From: Oscillospiraceae bacterium
GTDB taxonomy: Bacteria > Bacillota > Clostridia > Oscillospirales > CAG-272
Direction of reading: 5' to 3'
Length of the DNA: 64,000 bases
Assembly (NCBI GenBank): GCA_015063625.1
Contig: SVTT01000001.1
Coordinates: 1 to 64,000, forward strand
Positions 1 through 11,200 of this stretch are shown in pieces (position 1 is the stretch's first letter; every line of letters starts with the position of its first letter). A model generated the notes under the pieces. The model had not been told where the DNA came from. It saw nothing but the letters and a program-made list of their open reading frames with translations, and searched no databases. The translations under genes were made by a program, and so were the position numbers.

Positions 1-800
1 CCGAGACCCTGCTTGGCGACAACGGGGATCTCACGACCGACCAAGGGCAGGATCAGGGTTTTACCCACCGCATCTCGGTAGCGCTCATCGCTCGGGTTAA
101 CGGCAACGGCGGTGTCGCCAAGCAGGGTCTCGGGACGGGTGGTGGCAAGCTCAAGATAGCCGGAGCCGTCGGCAAAGGGGTAGCGGATATGCCAGAAATG
201 CCCCGCCTTTTCCTCGTATTCGACCTCTGCGTCCGAGATCGACGTCAGGCATTTCGGGCACCAGTTGATGATGCGCTCGCCGCGGTAGATGAGTCCCTTT
301 TCATAGAGGCGAACAAACACCTCCTTGACCGCCTCCGAGCAGCCCTCGTCCATGGTAAAGCGCTCGCGAGACCAGTCGCAGGAGGAGCCCATGCGCTTGA
401 GCTGCGAAACGATGCGACCACCGTACTGCTCCTTCCATGCCCATGCGCGCTTGAGGAAGCCATCTCTGCCAAGGTCGTCCTTGGTCACGCCCTCCTTGCG
501 CATCGCCTCCACGATCTTTGCCTCGGTGGCGATCGATGCGTGGTCGGTTCCGGGCAGCCAGAGCGTGCAGAAGCCACTCATGCGCTTGTAGCGGATCAGA
601 ATGTCCTGAAGAGTATTGTCGAGTGCGTGACCCATGTGCAGCTGTCCCGTAATATTTGGCGGGGGAATGACGATGGTATAGGGCTTCTTTTTCTTGTCGA
701 TCTTGGGGGTGAAGTAGCCCTTTTCGCACCAATTTTTATAAATGCGCTCCTCAAACTCACCGGGGGCATAGGTTTTCGGAAGCTCGTGATATTCGGCCAT
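1..800 (-). CDS. valS: Valine--tRNA ligase, N-terminal part (runs off window start)
   Basis: Reverse-strand translation from ATG at 800: [32 protein letters not shown]...[36 protein letters not shown]...LPGTDHA; class I synthetase HMGH-type motif. Missing from the ORF track because it is open at the edge. Confidence 0.95.
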   Translation of the reverse strand, partial: MAEYHELPKTYAPGEFEERIYKNWCEKGYFTPKIDKKKKPYTIVIPPPNITGQLHMGHALDNTLQDILIRYKRMSGFCTLWLPGTDHASIATEAKIVEAMRKEGVTKDDLGRDGFLKRAWAWKEQYGGRIVSQLKRMGSSCDWSRERFTMDEGCSEAVKEVFVRLYEKGLIYRGERIINWCPKCLTSISDAEVEYEEKAGHFWHIRYPFADGSGYLELATTRPETLLGDTAVAVNPSDERYRDAVGKTLILPLVGREIPVVAKQGL

Positions 801-972
801 AGTGCACCTCAAAACAAATAATGATATTATAGTATAACATTAAAAAGTGGGAATGTCAAGCAACACAGAGATTTATCGGGGACACAAATACGCTTTTTTC
901 GCAAAAAATGAGTGAATTGCTTTTCTTTTTGCAAAAGCCGCGAAAAAAGTGAAAAATATTTGTGAAAAGCAC

Positions 973-1001
973 TTGACAAGCGGCGTTTCATTTGCTATAA
1001 T
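973..1001 (+). promoter_or_regulatory. Sigma-A type promoter for tRNA-Thr
   Basis: TTGACA (973-978), 17-bp spacer, TATAAT (996-1001), about 26 bp before the tRNA. Confidence 0.85.
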
Positions 1002-1026
1002 AGCATCCGTTGCGAGTGAGCAACAT

Positions 1027-1102
1027 GCTGCTATAGCTCAGTCGGTAGAGCACGTCATTGGTAATGACGAGGTCATCGGTCCGAATCCGATTAGCAGCTC
1101 CA
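1027..1102 (+). tRNA. tRNA-Thr (anticodon GGT), CCA encoded
   Basis: GCTGCTA...TAGCAGC acceptor stem, TAGCTCAGTCGGTAGAGCA D-arm, CATTGGTAATG anticodon arm, GGTCCGAATCC T-arm, CCA end. Confidence 0.95.
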
Positions 1103-1103
1103 T

Positions 1104-1139
1104 AAAAAAGAACCGCCCCAATCGGGGCGGTTCTTTTTT
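1104..1139 (+). terminator. Rho-independent terminator
   Basis: AAAAAAGAACCGCCCC-AAT-CGGGGCGGTTCTTTTTT. Confidence 0.9.
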
Positions 1140-1391
1140 ATGCAATTGTACTCCGATAGGATCGATGACAAGGTGCAAAGGAATGCTGACGCCTCACAGC
1201 GCACAAGCGTGCACCTTGTCCTGTCGCCGCAGGCGACAGAGGTGGTCACGAATCCGATGAAAGCCCCAATCGGGGCGGTTCTTTTTATGCAACTTGTTTG
1301 TCATCGTCATTAAATTGCAGAAAAGTGATTGTATTATTTCTTGCTTTGCGCTATAATGTAGTTGAAGAAAAACGGTCACAGGGGTGCGATC

Positions 1392-2036
1392 ATGAAAAAC
1401 GAGAGAGAAATTCTGACGGTTGCCGTCACGGGCGGTCCCTGTGGAGGCAAAAGCACGGCACTTTCCCGTATTCGCGAATTTGGAGAGCTTGCGGGCTTTG
1501 GTGTGGTGGTGATTCCCGAAACGGCAACCGAACTGATCGGTGCGGGCATCTCGCCGCAGTCGCTTGACAGCAATGAGGCGTATCAGCGCTGCCAGATGAA
1601 GCTTCAGCTTGAAAAGGAGCGCATCTACCTTGAAGGGGCTGCCCGTCTGGCAAATGCCCATCGTGTGCTGGTGGTGTGTGACAGGGGGCTTCTTGACAAT
1701 CGGGCGTATATGACCGAGGAGGAATTTGAGCGTGTGCTTGCACTGCTCGGGATCGGCAGAGAACAGGCGCTTTCGCGCTACGATGCGGTCTTTCACCTGG
1801 TCAGTGCCGCGAAGGGTGCACAGGCCTTCTATACACTTGACAATAACGGTGCGAGGACAGAGGGGCTGTCGCGTGCGGCAGAGCTTGACGATGCGCTTCT
1901 CGCAGCGTGGTCAGGACATCCGTATCACCGTGTGATCGACAACAGCACTGACTTTGCGGGGAAAATGGATCGGCTTCTTATGCACATCTCGGCGTTCCTT
2001 GAATGGCGCTTAGATGTGCACGATGCGGAGGATTGA
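1392..2036 (+). CDS. AAA family ATPase (AAA_28-like, NadR/Ttd14-like fold)
   Basis: P-loop GGPCGGKST near the N-terminus; ORF open from 1362, ATG at 1392 preferred. Confidence 0.75.
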   Translation: MKNEREILTVAVTGGPCGGKSTALSRIREFGELAGFGVVVIPETATELIGAGISPQSLDSNEAYQRCQMKLQLEKERIYLEGAARLANAHRVLVVCDRGLLDNRAYMTEEEFERVLALLGIGREQALSRYDAVFHLVSAAKGAQAFYTLDNNGARTEGLSRAAELDDALLAAWSGHPYHRVIDNSTDFAGKMDRLLMHISAFLEWRLDVHDAED

Positions 2037-2083
2037 TCATTACGCTGCAATGATACCGAAAAGCTTGACAAGGAGGTGTGGGA

Positions 2084-3493
2084 ATGATCTGTAAGCAGTG
2101 CGGAACCGAATATACGGGTTCTTATTGCGTGCACTGTGCCGAGAGGGAGCAAAGGGGCGCCGCGCAGCCGAAGCGGCAGCGTGTGGGGCGGCGCATGCAA
2201 GATCGTAAGGGGCACACAAGGCTGTCGCTTCCTATGGTGATCCGAGATGCGTGCCTCTTCTTTTTGCCGCTGTTTTATATTTTTTCGGAGGTGTTCGTTG
2301 CCTATTCGCCCGGACTCTACGGCGAGGCGGGGGGCGGCAATCTGCTTTCGCTGCTGATCGAACGCCTTGCGGATGCGGGGCTTGCCTCCAATCCGACCTC
2401 CGATATTTTTTCCGCCACCTATGAAACGGGCGTCCTGTACGAAACGGTGTCGCTTGCCGAGCTATCGACTCGGATCGATTTTGTCCCCGCACTGACGGTG
2501 ATCGCGATCCTCGCATTGCTCGGTGCGGCGGCAGGCTCGCTGTTGCTTGTCACGGGCGGGCGCATTCTTTACCGCCGCCTGTTTGCCGATCTGATCGTTT
2601 TTGCGGGGGGCGCGGGTGCTCTCTCGCCGTTGGTCGGCATGCTGGTGCTCCGCCTTTCATATCTGCCACACGGGGGCTTTGTCGAAGCTGATCGGGAGGC
2701 GCTTTTCGTGGGCTTTACCGTCGAGGCGTATCTCGGTGCGGCGGTGCTGCTGTGCTTGACCCTCTTTTCGGTGCGGTCGGTTGCCCTGCTTGCCGCACGT
2801 GTGCACGGCGAGGAATCAGGGCATCTTTGGGTGTTCTTTAAGCTCCTTCCCACAAAGCGCTACAATGTTTTGCGTTGGGGCGCTTTCGTTCTCTCGCTTT
2901 TCGCGGTGCTGCTCGGTGCACTCACGGCACTTTCTCCCGTGCTTTCGATCGGCAATGCCTTCCGTGCACGATTCGATTTCAGCGAGGTGCTCGGTCACCT
3001 TGGCAACGACATCGCAAGCTGCTTTTCTCAAGGAGAAACCGCCCCCGACGTCCTTTCGCGCCTTGGCTTTGCTCTGCAATGTCTGGTTTGCGCGGTCACG
3101 CTGCTGTCTGCGCTGTTGCTCTGCTGGCGTCTGATGCTGGCAAAAAAGAATACGCTCTCTCGCCAACGGCGTGCCGATGCCCTGATGAGGGGAGGGAGGA
3201 CCCTGCGCGCTTCCACGTTTGCCTTTTTTGGTATTTCGATTGCCACGCAGCTTGCCATTGCGTGCTGCCTGCTCTTCAACACGGGAATGACAGCCCGTCT
3301 TGACGTTTCCTCGGTCGAGGGGGTGCTCTCGCTCGTCTATCCCGTGCTTTCCTATGCAAGATCGCTTGTGCCGATCACCTCGGCATCGTTGCTGACAGGT
3401 GTCGGCTCGCTCCTCCTTGCGGGTGTCGTCGGCGGTATCTCACGTCGGCTGGTCGAGATCTCGCGCTCGGAGCAGGTGCGCGAGCATCTTTGA
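2084..3493 (+). CDS. Zinc-ribbon multi-pass membrane protein, function unknown
   Basis: N-terminal CxxCGTEYTGSYCVHC followed by several hydrophobic segments; AGGAGG upstream. Confidence 0.7.
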   Translation: MICKQCGTEYTGSYCVHCAEREQRGAAQPKRQRVGRRMQDRKGHTRLSLPMVIRDACLFFLPLFYIFSEVFVAYSPGLYGEAGGGNLLSLLIERLADAGLASNPTSDIFSATYETGVLYETVSLAELSTRIDFVPALTVIAILALLGAAAGSLLLVTGGRILYRRLFADLIVFAGGAGALSPLVGMLVLRLSYLPHGGFVEADREALFVGFTVEAYLGAAVLLCLTLFSVRSVALLAARVHGEESGHLWVFFKLLPTKRYNVLRWGAFVLSLFAVLLGALTALSPVLSIGNAFRARFDFSEVLGHLGNDIASCFSQGETAPDVLSRLGFALQCLVCAVTLLSALLLCWRLMLAKKNTLSRQRRADALMRGGRTLRASTFAFFGISIATQLAIACCLLFNTGMTARLDVSSVEGVLSLVYPVLSYARSLVPITSASLLTGVGSLLLAGVVGGISRRLVEISRSEQVREHL

Positions 3494-3506
3494 TCGGCTT
3501 TCCAAT

Positions 3507-3545
3507 CAAAAATACCGCAGATCCGTACGGATCTGCGGTATTTTT
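3507..3545. terminator. Bidirectional terminator
   Basis: AAAAATACCGCAGATCCGTACGGATCTGCGGTATTTTT perfect hairpin between convergent genes. Confidence 0.9.
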
Positions 3546-3591
3546 GATATGTCACGTGTTTTTGCGGCAAAAGCGGCATTGCGTTTGGATC

Positions 3592-4458
3592 TTATGCCTT
3601 TTCAAACATCTGAGCAAGGCGGCGTGCGGCGGCAGCCATCTCCTTCACGCCCTCAAACACGTTTTCTGCGGTACGACCGCCGAGATAGGCGTCGGCTTCA
3701 AGGGTAAGCTCTCCCTGATAGTCGATCTCCTTGAGCGCCTTGATCACGGCATCGAAGTCGATCTGCATCGAAAAGGGAAGCTGATGAGAATCCTTCCACA
3801 GGTCGTTGTCGTGGATGTGGAGCGCCTGCAGGCTGTCCCCGAGGGTGCGGATCATGGTGGGGGCGTCGGTGTCAAGGCCGCGCATCTCGGCATGACCGAT
3901 GTCAAGGCAGGCAACGAGATACGGATCGTTCACCGCCTTGATATGCGCCGCAAAATCCTCATGATGGGAGCAGGCAGCCTTGGAGGCACAGTTTTTTTCC
4001 TTGTCCCAGTTCCACATATTCTCGGTGGCGATCTTCACGCCGTGCTCCTTGGCAAACGGGAGCAGCTCGAAATACATCTCGGCGTTCTCCTCGGCGGACT
4101 TGTTGTTGTCGGGATGAATGATGCAGATCTTGCCGCCTGCCTCGGCGGTGCATTCGATGGCTCTCTTCAAAAGACCTCTGATCTCGGGGCAGATAACGGG
4201 GAAGGGAGCGTGCGATTGGTTGCACTCAATGCCGTTGTCAAGACCGACCTGCTTCAGCCTTCTCGCGAAGGAGAGGTAATTCTGCCCTGTCAGCGGATGA
4301 CCGGTGGGGATCACGCGGTTGTTACCCCAGTCGTATTTTGCCATAGCGAACATCGAAAAGTCCCAGGCGTCAAAGCCTGCTTTGGCGACGTATTCAACGG
4401 CCTTCTCCTCGCCAACGATCCTTGCGATCGAGCTGATCTCGGTTGATGTTTTTTTCAT
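3592..4458 (-). CDS. Sugar phosphate isomerase/epimerase (xylose isomerase-like TIM barrel)
   Basis: MKKTSTEISSIARIVGEEKAVEYVAKAGFDAWDFSMF...CLDIGHAEM...LHIHDND; AP-endonuclease-2-like fold motifs. Confidence 0.85.
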   Translation of the reverse strand: MKKTSTEISSIARIVGEEKAVEYVAKAGFDAWDFSMFAMAKYDWGNNRVIPTGHPLTGQNYLSFARRLKQVGLDNGIECNQSHAPFPVICPEIRGLLKRAIECTAEAGGKICIIHPDNNKSAEENAEMYFELLPFAKEHGVKIATENMWNWDKEKNCASKAACSHHEDFAAHIKAVNDPYLVACLDIGHAEMRGLDTDAPTMIRTLGDSLQALHIHDNDLWKDSHQLPFSMQIDFDAVIKALKEIDYQGELTLEADAYLGGRTAENVFEGVKEMAAAARRLAQMFEKA

Positions 4459-4591
4459 CGTACGACCTCCGTATGATTTGTCATTTACATTTTACTGCGA
4501 GACCCCCCCGATTGTCAAGCGGCTTTGTGAAAAATGAGCGTTCTCGCTCGGACGAAATCTCCTTGCTTGGTGGGAAGGGTGGCTGTGCTGT

Positions 4592-7500
4592 TCAGCTCGG
4601 ATCCTCCAGCGCCTCTCCGAAGGGGAGAGAATAGATCAGAGTCCTCCTCGGATAGCGTCCGCAGATATCGTAAAGCGCCTCGCGGTAGTAATGGAGCTGA
4701 TCGCCGTGCCTTGCAAAGAGAAAGCTTGCTGCGGCACGTGCATCTCGCCTCGCCTCGGGGGGCAGACGGTCGGTCTTGTAATCACAAAGCACAAGCTCGC
4801 CGTTTTTGTCGGTGAAAAAGAGGTCGATCACGCCCTGTACCAAAAGCTGCTCATCCTTGATCTGCTCGCGGAAATCGGGGTCTGCCGTGAAGCGTTCTGC
4901 ATCCATCAGAACGTGAAAGCGCGTTTCGCGGTGGAGCTCGGTTGCATCGCGCAGCTCCTTGTAAAAGCGGCTTTTAAAGAATGCCTCCAGCTCGTTCTGG
5001 CGCACAGCGTCGGCAGTGCCACCCGAGAGAAAGCCCAGCTCCACCAGGCGTGTCAGCTCGTCGCGGACGCCATGTTGTTCGGCGCGCCCGAAATCGCAGA
5101 ACTGCAAAAATTCATGTGTTGCCGTGCCCCTTTGTGCGGCGGACGGCTCCTCGCTGCCATATCCAAGCAGGGGCTCTCGCTCAAAGGTGTGCAAAAGCTG
5201 TTCGGCATCGGGGGTCAGCAGCTCGCTCGGGGAAGGGGCAGGCTCTGTGTCAAATACGTCGAGGATCTCGGGCGTGAGGCGGGAGACCGAGAGCTTTGCG
5301 GGCAGACGCGTAAGATGCGCAAAGGGATAGGTGAAGGCAAAGCGCTCGCGCAAAAGCGCCTCCGCGCGCTCGGTGTCCTCAAGAGGAGCAGTCGGTGTCG
5401 GCTCAAGGATACTTGCGGGATCCCTTTCAAAGATGTCAAGCTCGCTTTCCCGTATCACGTGAATGCGGCAGAATTCCTCGTAGGGCGCGCGTAAAAGTGC
5501 GGAGAGGATCCACTCAAGATAGCAGCTGCCGTCGGTGGCAAAGGCACGCGAGAGGGCGCTTCCGTAGAGCGACGCGCGCTCAAACAGGAGATCCTTGTTG
5601 GGGGTGCGTCCCGAAATGTAAAGGCGCTCCTTTGCTCGCGTCATTGCAACGTACAGCACGCGCATCTCCTCCTCCTTGTCAAGGCGTAGCAGCTCGGTGG
5701 AGATTGCGGCGCGGTAAAAGGTGTTGGCGCGCGAGAAGGCGCCTGCGTTGGGCAGGCGGATGCCGCACCCCAGCCGTTCGTCACAGAGCAGCGGCGGCTG
5801 CGTGTCCGAAAGATTGAAGCGCGAGCCCGTGCCGAAGATAAAGCAAACGGGGAATTCAAGGCCCTTGGAGTGATGAATGGTGATCAGCGAAACAGCGTTT
5901 TCCGGCCCCTCGGGTGTGGGCATCTCGGTGTCGTTGCTCATGATCTCGTCCACGTAGCGGACAAAGGAGTAAAGGCCCTTGAAGCCCCCTGCCTCAAAGC
6001 TCCTTGCGTATTCAAACAAGCGCAGGAGATTGGCGCGACGCGCTTTGCCGCCGTCTGCGGGGTCACGCTCCACGCCTGCAAAGGAGAGCACGGCGGTATC
6101 GCGGTAAAGATAGCGCAGCAGCTTGTCCACGGGCAGAATCCTTGCCTTTTCGCGGTAGCGATCAAGGCGTGCCAGCGCGCGCGCACATTTGTCCGCAAGC
6201 GTGCGGTTGGTCAGCTTCTCGGGTGCGGCTTTCATTGCCTCAAAGAGGGAAAATGCGTCGGGAAGTGCGGCACGCACGCTGATAAGCTCCTCCAGCGTAA
6301 AGCCGAAGAAGGGAGAGCGAAGCGTGGCGGCAAAATAGATGTCGCGCATGGGGTTATCGATGCTGGCAAGGAGGCTGTACATGCAAAGCACCTCGGGATT
6401 TTCAAAAAAGCTCTGCCTTGCCGTGTTGTTGGTCGGGATCCCCTCTGCCTCCAGCATCTCTGCGATCCGACTGAAATGCGTCGTGCTGCGAGAGAGAATG
6501 GCAATGTCGCCGTAGCGGATGGGGGTGCCGTCTGCCTTTTTTTCGCCGCCGAGGAGGCGCTTGATCTCTGCGACCACCGCACGTGCCTCCGCATCGGCAC
6601 CGACGCGGTCGCCAGAGCTGCGCTCCTTTTTTTCTGCCTCGCAGATGAGGAGATGGCAGAGTGCCGACGGAGCGTCGGGAGAGGGCTTTTGCTTGCTGAA
6701 AACGAGGTCGTCGGCATCGGTATAGCCAATGCTTTTCGCCGCATTTTTGAAAAGATACGAGGAAACGGTGTTGGAAAAGCGGATCACGTTCTCGTCGCAT
6801 CGGAAGCAGCTTGACATCAGCACCGAGGCGGCAGGGTCATTGTCCCCTGCGTTCTCAAGGAGGGGGAACTGCCTTTTGTAGGAGGCGAATACGGCGGGTG
6901 CCGCACCGCGGAAGCGATAGATGCTTTGCTTGATATCTCCCACCATAAAGCGGTTTTTTTCGGTGGAGATGGCACGGAAGGTGGCATCCTGCATGGCGTT
7001 GACGTCCTGGTACTCGTCAATGTAAATGGCGTCAAAGGAGCAGGAGAGCGCCCTCGCGATCGCTGTCGGGCTGCCGTCCCTTTCCACCAGAAGCTGATAG
7101 GCGGCACGGGAGATATCCGAAAATTCGGCGATCTCCTTGTTCCTTTTGGCGGCGGCGTATTCCTCCAGATAAAGCGTGAGCGTTTTGTGCAGCAGTCGGA
7201 GCAGCAGGGCTGCCTCCTCGCCTCCCTCGCGGATCTCCTTTCGATCAAACACCCCGAAAACGGGGGCGGTTTTTTTCCATTTTTCGCGGAAAAGGTCGCA
7301 AAGACGGATCGCCTCCAGTGTGGAGAAGGAGATCTCGGGCATTTTTTGCCTGCCGATCGATGCGCTGAGAGGATCGCTCAGTGCGGCACAGACGGCATCC
7401 GCATCCTCCCCTTCGAGTGCTGCAAGCAATGCGCGGCAGCGTGTCAGCAGCTCAGTGTAAACCGACGCAAATTTCCGTTGCAGTGCTGCCGCCGGTGCCT

Positions 7501-8212
7501 CGGCGTCGATTTGTCGGATCGCCTCCTCGATCAGACAGATCCCGTTTTCAGCAAGGTCCCACAGCATATCCTTGATGACCTTGCCGTGTGGGGTGGAGAA
7601 GGGCTGTTCGGTGTCAGTTGCCATTCTTGCCGAGCGAAGCAGAATGTCGGGACCCTCGACAAGGGTGTCGGTTTTTTTCACGATCTCCAGCAGCGCTTCG
7701 GTCAGGGACGCCTCGTCGCGCACGGTGGAAAAGAGATCCGCCACGGCAGAAAAGCCCGCTTCCTCGGCGTACATGCGGTCGATCACGCGATTCATGATCT
7801 CGCGGCGTGTGGCATAAAGCTCGGTGTCGTCGGCGAGTCGAAAGGTCGGGGAAAAGCCCACCTTTTCAAAATTGGCACGGACGAGATCAAGATAAAAGGA
7901 GTCAATGGTCGAGATCCTCGCGCCGCCCAGCAGCATCAGCTGTCTTGTCAGATGTCGGTTGCCGGGATCGACGGCGAGTGCCGAGGATAGGGCGCTTGAA
8001 ATGCGCTTGCGCAGCTCTCCTGCGGCGGCACGGGTGAAGGTAACGACCAGAATGCGCGAGATGTCGATGGGGTTTTCCGGGTCGGTGAGTGAGGCAATGA
8101 TGCGCTCGGTGAGCACGGCGGTCTTGCCGGAGCCTGCGGCGGCGGATACCAGCAGAGTACGGCTTCGTTCGTCTATCGCGGCACGCTGTGCCGCAGTCCA
8201 CTGTCTTGACAT
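4592..8212 (-). CDS. addA: Helicase-exonuclease AddAB, subunit AddA
   Basis: 1206 aa; WTAAQRAAIDERSRTLLVSAAAGSGKTAVLTERI, IYIDEYQDVN, GDIKQSIYRFRGA, ITIHHSKGLEFPV, C-terminal nuclease VQGVIDLFF..LCDYKTDR. Confidence 0.97.
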   Translation of the reverse strand: MSRQWTAAQRAAIDERSRTLLVSAAAGSGKTAVLTERIIASLTDPENPIDISRILVVTFTRAAAGELRKRISSALSSALAVDPGNRHLTRQLMLLGGARISTIDSFYLDLVRANFEKVGFSPTFRLADDTELYATRREIMNRVIDRMYAEEAGFSAVADLFSTVRDEASLTEALLEIVKKTDTLVEGPDILLRSARMATDTEQPFSTPHGKVIKDMLWDLAENGICLIEEAIRQIDAEAPAAALQRKFASVYTELLTRCRALLAALEGEDADAVCAALSDPLSASIGRQKMPEISFSTLEAIRLCDLFREKWKKTAPVFGVFDRKEIREGGEEAALLLRLLHKTLTLYLEEYAAAKRNKEIAEFSDISRAAYQLLVERDGSPTAIARALSCSFDAIYIDEYQDVNAMQDATFRAISTEKNRFMVGDIKQSIYRFRGAAPAVFASYKRQFPLLENAGDNDPAASVLMSSCFRCDENVIRFSNTVSSYLFKNAAKSIGYTDADDLVFSKQKPSPDAPSALCHLLICEAEKKERSSGDRVGADAEARAVVAEIKRLLGGEKKADGTPIRYGDIAILSRSTTHFSRIAEMLEAEGIPTNNTARQSFFENPEVLCMYSLLASIDNPMRDIYFAATLRSPFFGFTLEELISVRAALPDAFSLFEAMKAAPEKLTNRTLADKCARALARLDRYREKARILPVDKLLRYLYRDTAVLSFAGVERDPADGGKARRANLLRLFEYARSFEAGGFKGLYSFVRYVDEIMSNDTEMPTPEGPENAVSLITIHHSKGLEFPVCFIFGTGSRFNLSDTQPPLLCDERLGCGIRLPNAGAFSRANTFYRAAISTELLRLDKEEEMRVLYVAMTRAKERLYISGRTPNKDLLFERASLYGSALSRAFATDGSCYLEWILSALLRAPYEEFCRIHVIRESELDIFERDPASILEPTPTAPLEDTERAEALLRERFAFTYPFAHLTRLPAKLSVSRLTPEILDVFDTEPAPSPSELLTPDAEQLLHTFEREPLLGYGSEEPSAAQRGTATHEFLQFCDFGRAEQHGVRDELTRLVELGFLSGGTADAVRQNELEAFFKSRFYKELRDATELHRETRFHVLMDAERFTADPDFREQIKDEQLLVQGVIDLFFTDKNGELVLCDYKTDRLPPEARRDARAAASFLFARHGDQLHYYREALYDICGRYPRRTLIYSLPFGEALEDPS

Positions 8213-8224
8213 GGTATCCTCCCT

Positions 8225-11200
8225 TCAGGCTTTCTTTTTTTCTTTTTGCGCCGCACGGCAGATCGGTGCAAAGGCGCAGTAATTACAGGGTGAGGTGCCG
8301 CCGTTTTTGCGAGGGGCAATGGTTGCCGTGCCGCTTTTCATTTCGGCGGATATACGTGATACGGTGCTCGACAGCTCTTCAAAAAGCTCGTCAAAGCCCG
8401 CCGCGGATACAGTCTGCTTGGAGCTGCCTCTGCCCCCGATGATGGCAGTGCTTCCCGAAAGGGACATGGCGCGTAGGATCTCCTTGTCATCCAGTAAAAG
8501 TCCCTCGCGGTGGATGCGCTTGGCGGCTGCACTCAGCGCTTCCCCTCGGTCCTCGCGCGCAGGCGTGTTGTCGGTGGTGATGGCAGTAGAGAGATAGGTG
8601 ACGCCGGCAGGGTGAAACACGGTGTCCCTGTCAAGTCCGAGCTGCTCGGCAAGCTCGGGGTGGCGTCCGCGGCAGAGGGCGAACAGGTAAAGGGGCATTT
8701 GCAGGCAGAAGCCGTCGGGAATATCCTTGGCACGAAAGCTTTTTCTTCCGGTCTTGTAGTCGGCAACGCGCAAATAGACCTTGCCGTCCTCGGCGCGGTA
8801 TACGTCCACGCGGTCTGCCTTGCCCGAAAGAGGGATCTCCCCCCCGTTTCGGAGCAGGACCGAGGCGCGCTCTCGCTCCCCCGTCAGATCCAATTCGAGA
8901 AATGCGGGGACAAACAAGCTGTCCGCGAACTCGGCAAAGAGCGAGGAGATCACGAGGCGCGCAAGCTCTGTAAGGCGCGAGATCAGTGCCTCGGCACGCG
9001 GCGTAAGCTTGCCGCCCGCACGGAGGAGGTGCTCGCGGTAATCGGCAACGGTGCTCTGTACCAGAGCCTCTGTGCGTTCTTCGGAGATCCTGTCGAATGC
9101 GCCGCCGTTGCGGTTAACGGCGTCAAAAATGTGCTCCAGGATATAGTGCATGAATATGCCGACGGCGGCAGAGCCGAGGGTGTCGATCGGCTCCTCGCGC
9201 AGCCGAAGGATCTTGCTGCAATAATAAGCAAATCGGCAGGTGGCGTATTTTTCGAGTCCCGTTGGGTTGAAGGCATTTTTCCCAAAGAGGGTGGAGGCGC
9301 GTTCGGGAGAAACGGTAGCGTTGATCTCTGTCACCGGGGTGGAAAGCGCCGCGATCTGCTCGGCGCGCGCCTCATTCTCTGAGAGCAACGCCAGCACGCG
9401 CCTGCGCAGTGCGGGTGAAAGCTCGGGCAGGTGCTCCATGGCACCGTTCGGCGTATAGATCTTGGAGAGGGGATCCAAGGCATCAAAGTGGGCGACACGC
9501 AGCTTCGGGAAAAGGGCGCGGATGCGCTCCACGGCAAGTGACGGTGCGAGAACACGTCCGTCCGCACTGCTTTCCGCGTAGGAAAGGAAGAGCTTCTCGC
9601 GCGGCAGCGTCAGGGCGCGGTGAACGTAAAACAGCTCGTCCGAGGCAGAGGTCGCGGTGTCGGCGGAAAGCTCGATGCCAAGCTCGGCAAGCCGTTGCTT
9701 TTCGGCGTCGCTGATCAGCCCGTCGTCCCCGACCGCGCGTGGAAAAATGCCCTCGTTGAGTCCCAGTACGACGGCATAGCGCGTGCGCTCGGCACGGAGC
9801 GTGGAGGCGGAGCCCACCGTGACCTCGTCGGCAGAGGTGGGGATGGTGCCGATATCGGTCCTTTCAAAGACCAGCCTCAGTGCATCCAGCAGCTCACTTG
9901 CAGAAAATGCTTCCTCGCCGACTGTGGAGCAGATGGCGTCGATCGCCTCCACGGTGATGTCCCAAAGACGGGAAAGCTCCTGTGCCTCACGGCGCTCACC
10001 TGCGGCAAGTCGGCGCCCCGCCTCCCGCTTCAAGGACTCGGGAACCGAAAGGGCTTGCAGAAATCGGTAAAGGGCACGGCACATGTCGGCGGCGCATGCA
10101 GCGTCGTCAAGCTCATCAAAGAAGGTTCCAAGCAACGGCACGATTGCCTCGCGCACACGGTTTGCGGCAGGAAGGATGCGCTCTCCTCGTGCCGATACAC
10201 GCTCGGCATAGCCGTCAGGGTTCATGGTAAAGGTGGCTTCAAAGGCGGATCTTCCGTGTAGCCTCCACACACCGCAGTACTGCTCAAAGCAGTTGATATC
10301 GTCGGTATCGACGCCGCAAAGCCCGGTCTTCAGAAACCCCACGATGTCGTCGCCTTGCCAATTGTGGATGCGGATGCGCAGAGCAAACAGGATCAGCTTG
10401 ATCAGAGGGCTCGTGGTGATATCGGTTTTTTCTGAAAGAAAATAAGGAATGCCGTCGCGCTCGAGCGCCGCACCGATGATGCCGCTGCTTGCGGCGGCAT
10501 CGCGCAGAATGACGGTGATGTCGCGGTAGCGGCAGCCTTCCCGTACCAGGCGGGAGATGGTAGCAGCGGCGTATTCCGCTTCGGCAAAGGGGGAGGAGCA
10601 CACCGTCATCTCAAGCTCCCCCGACTCTGCTGCGGAAAGGGGAGCCGGCTCGGCACTCATATCAAACAGATGACGGGAAAGATAGGCAAGGACGCTGCTC
10701 GTCGCCCCCCGATGAGTCAAGTCCTCGGTCGGCTCGAGGAAAATGCGCCGTTCCGCTTCCTTCGCAAGGCGAAGAATGCGGCGATGCGTAGTGCTCGCCG
10801 AGGCGAGATGGATCGCTTCGTCCCTGCCCGAGCGCAAAGGGGAGGTCATCGTGAGGGAGGGCGCCGTTTTCATCAGCACCTCAAGCAGGCGGAGCTCCTG
10901 TGCGGTAAAATCGGTAAAGGAGTCCACGTAAACGTGTGTGTCCGAAAAAAGCCCGTGACGCAGAATGAGCTCGGTGGCGCGGGAGATGTCGTCTGCGCTG
11001 TCGGCAAAGGCAGCCCCAAGCGCGCGGTCGTAGGTGGAGATCACAAGACCGAGGTCCGAGAGCTTGTCCCTCAAGGGGTCCTCCTTTTCAAGGCGATCTG
11101 CGGCGTCAAGTAGCATATCGGGTGAGACGCAATACGCCTTGAACTGTGCCGCTGCCGAGAGCATACGGTCGGTCAGACGGGGGTCGAGCGCGGCACCTGC

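Noticed and set aside
3490-10261. Long plus-strand ORFs opposite the isomerase and addAB (3490-4446, 4691-5494, 5870-6814, 6926-7990, 8510-9382)
   Set aside because: Shadow ORFs of clearly recognisable minus-strand genes.
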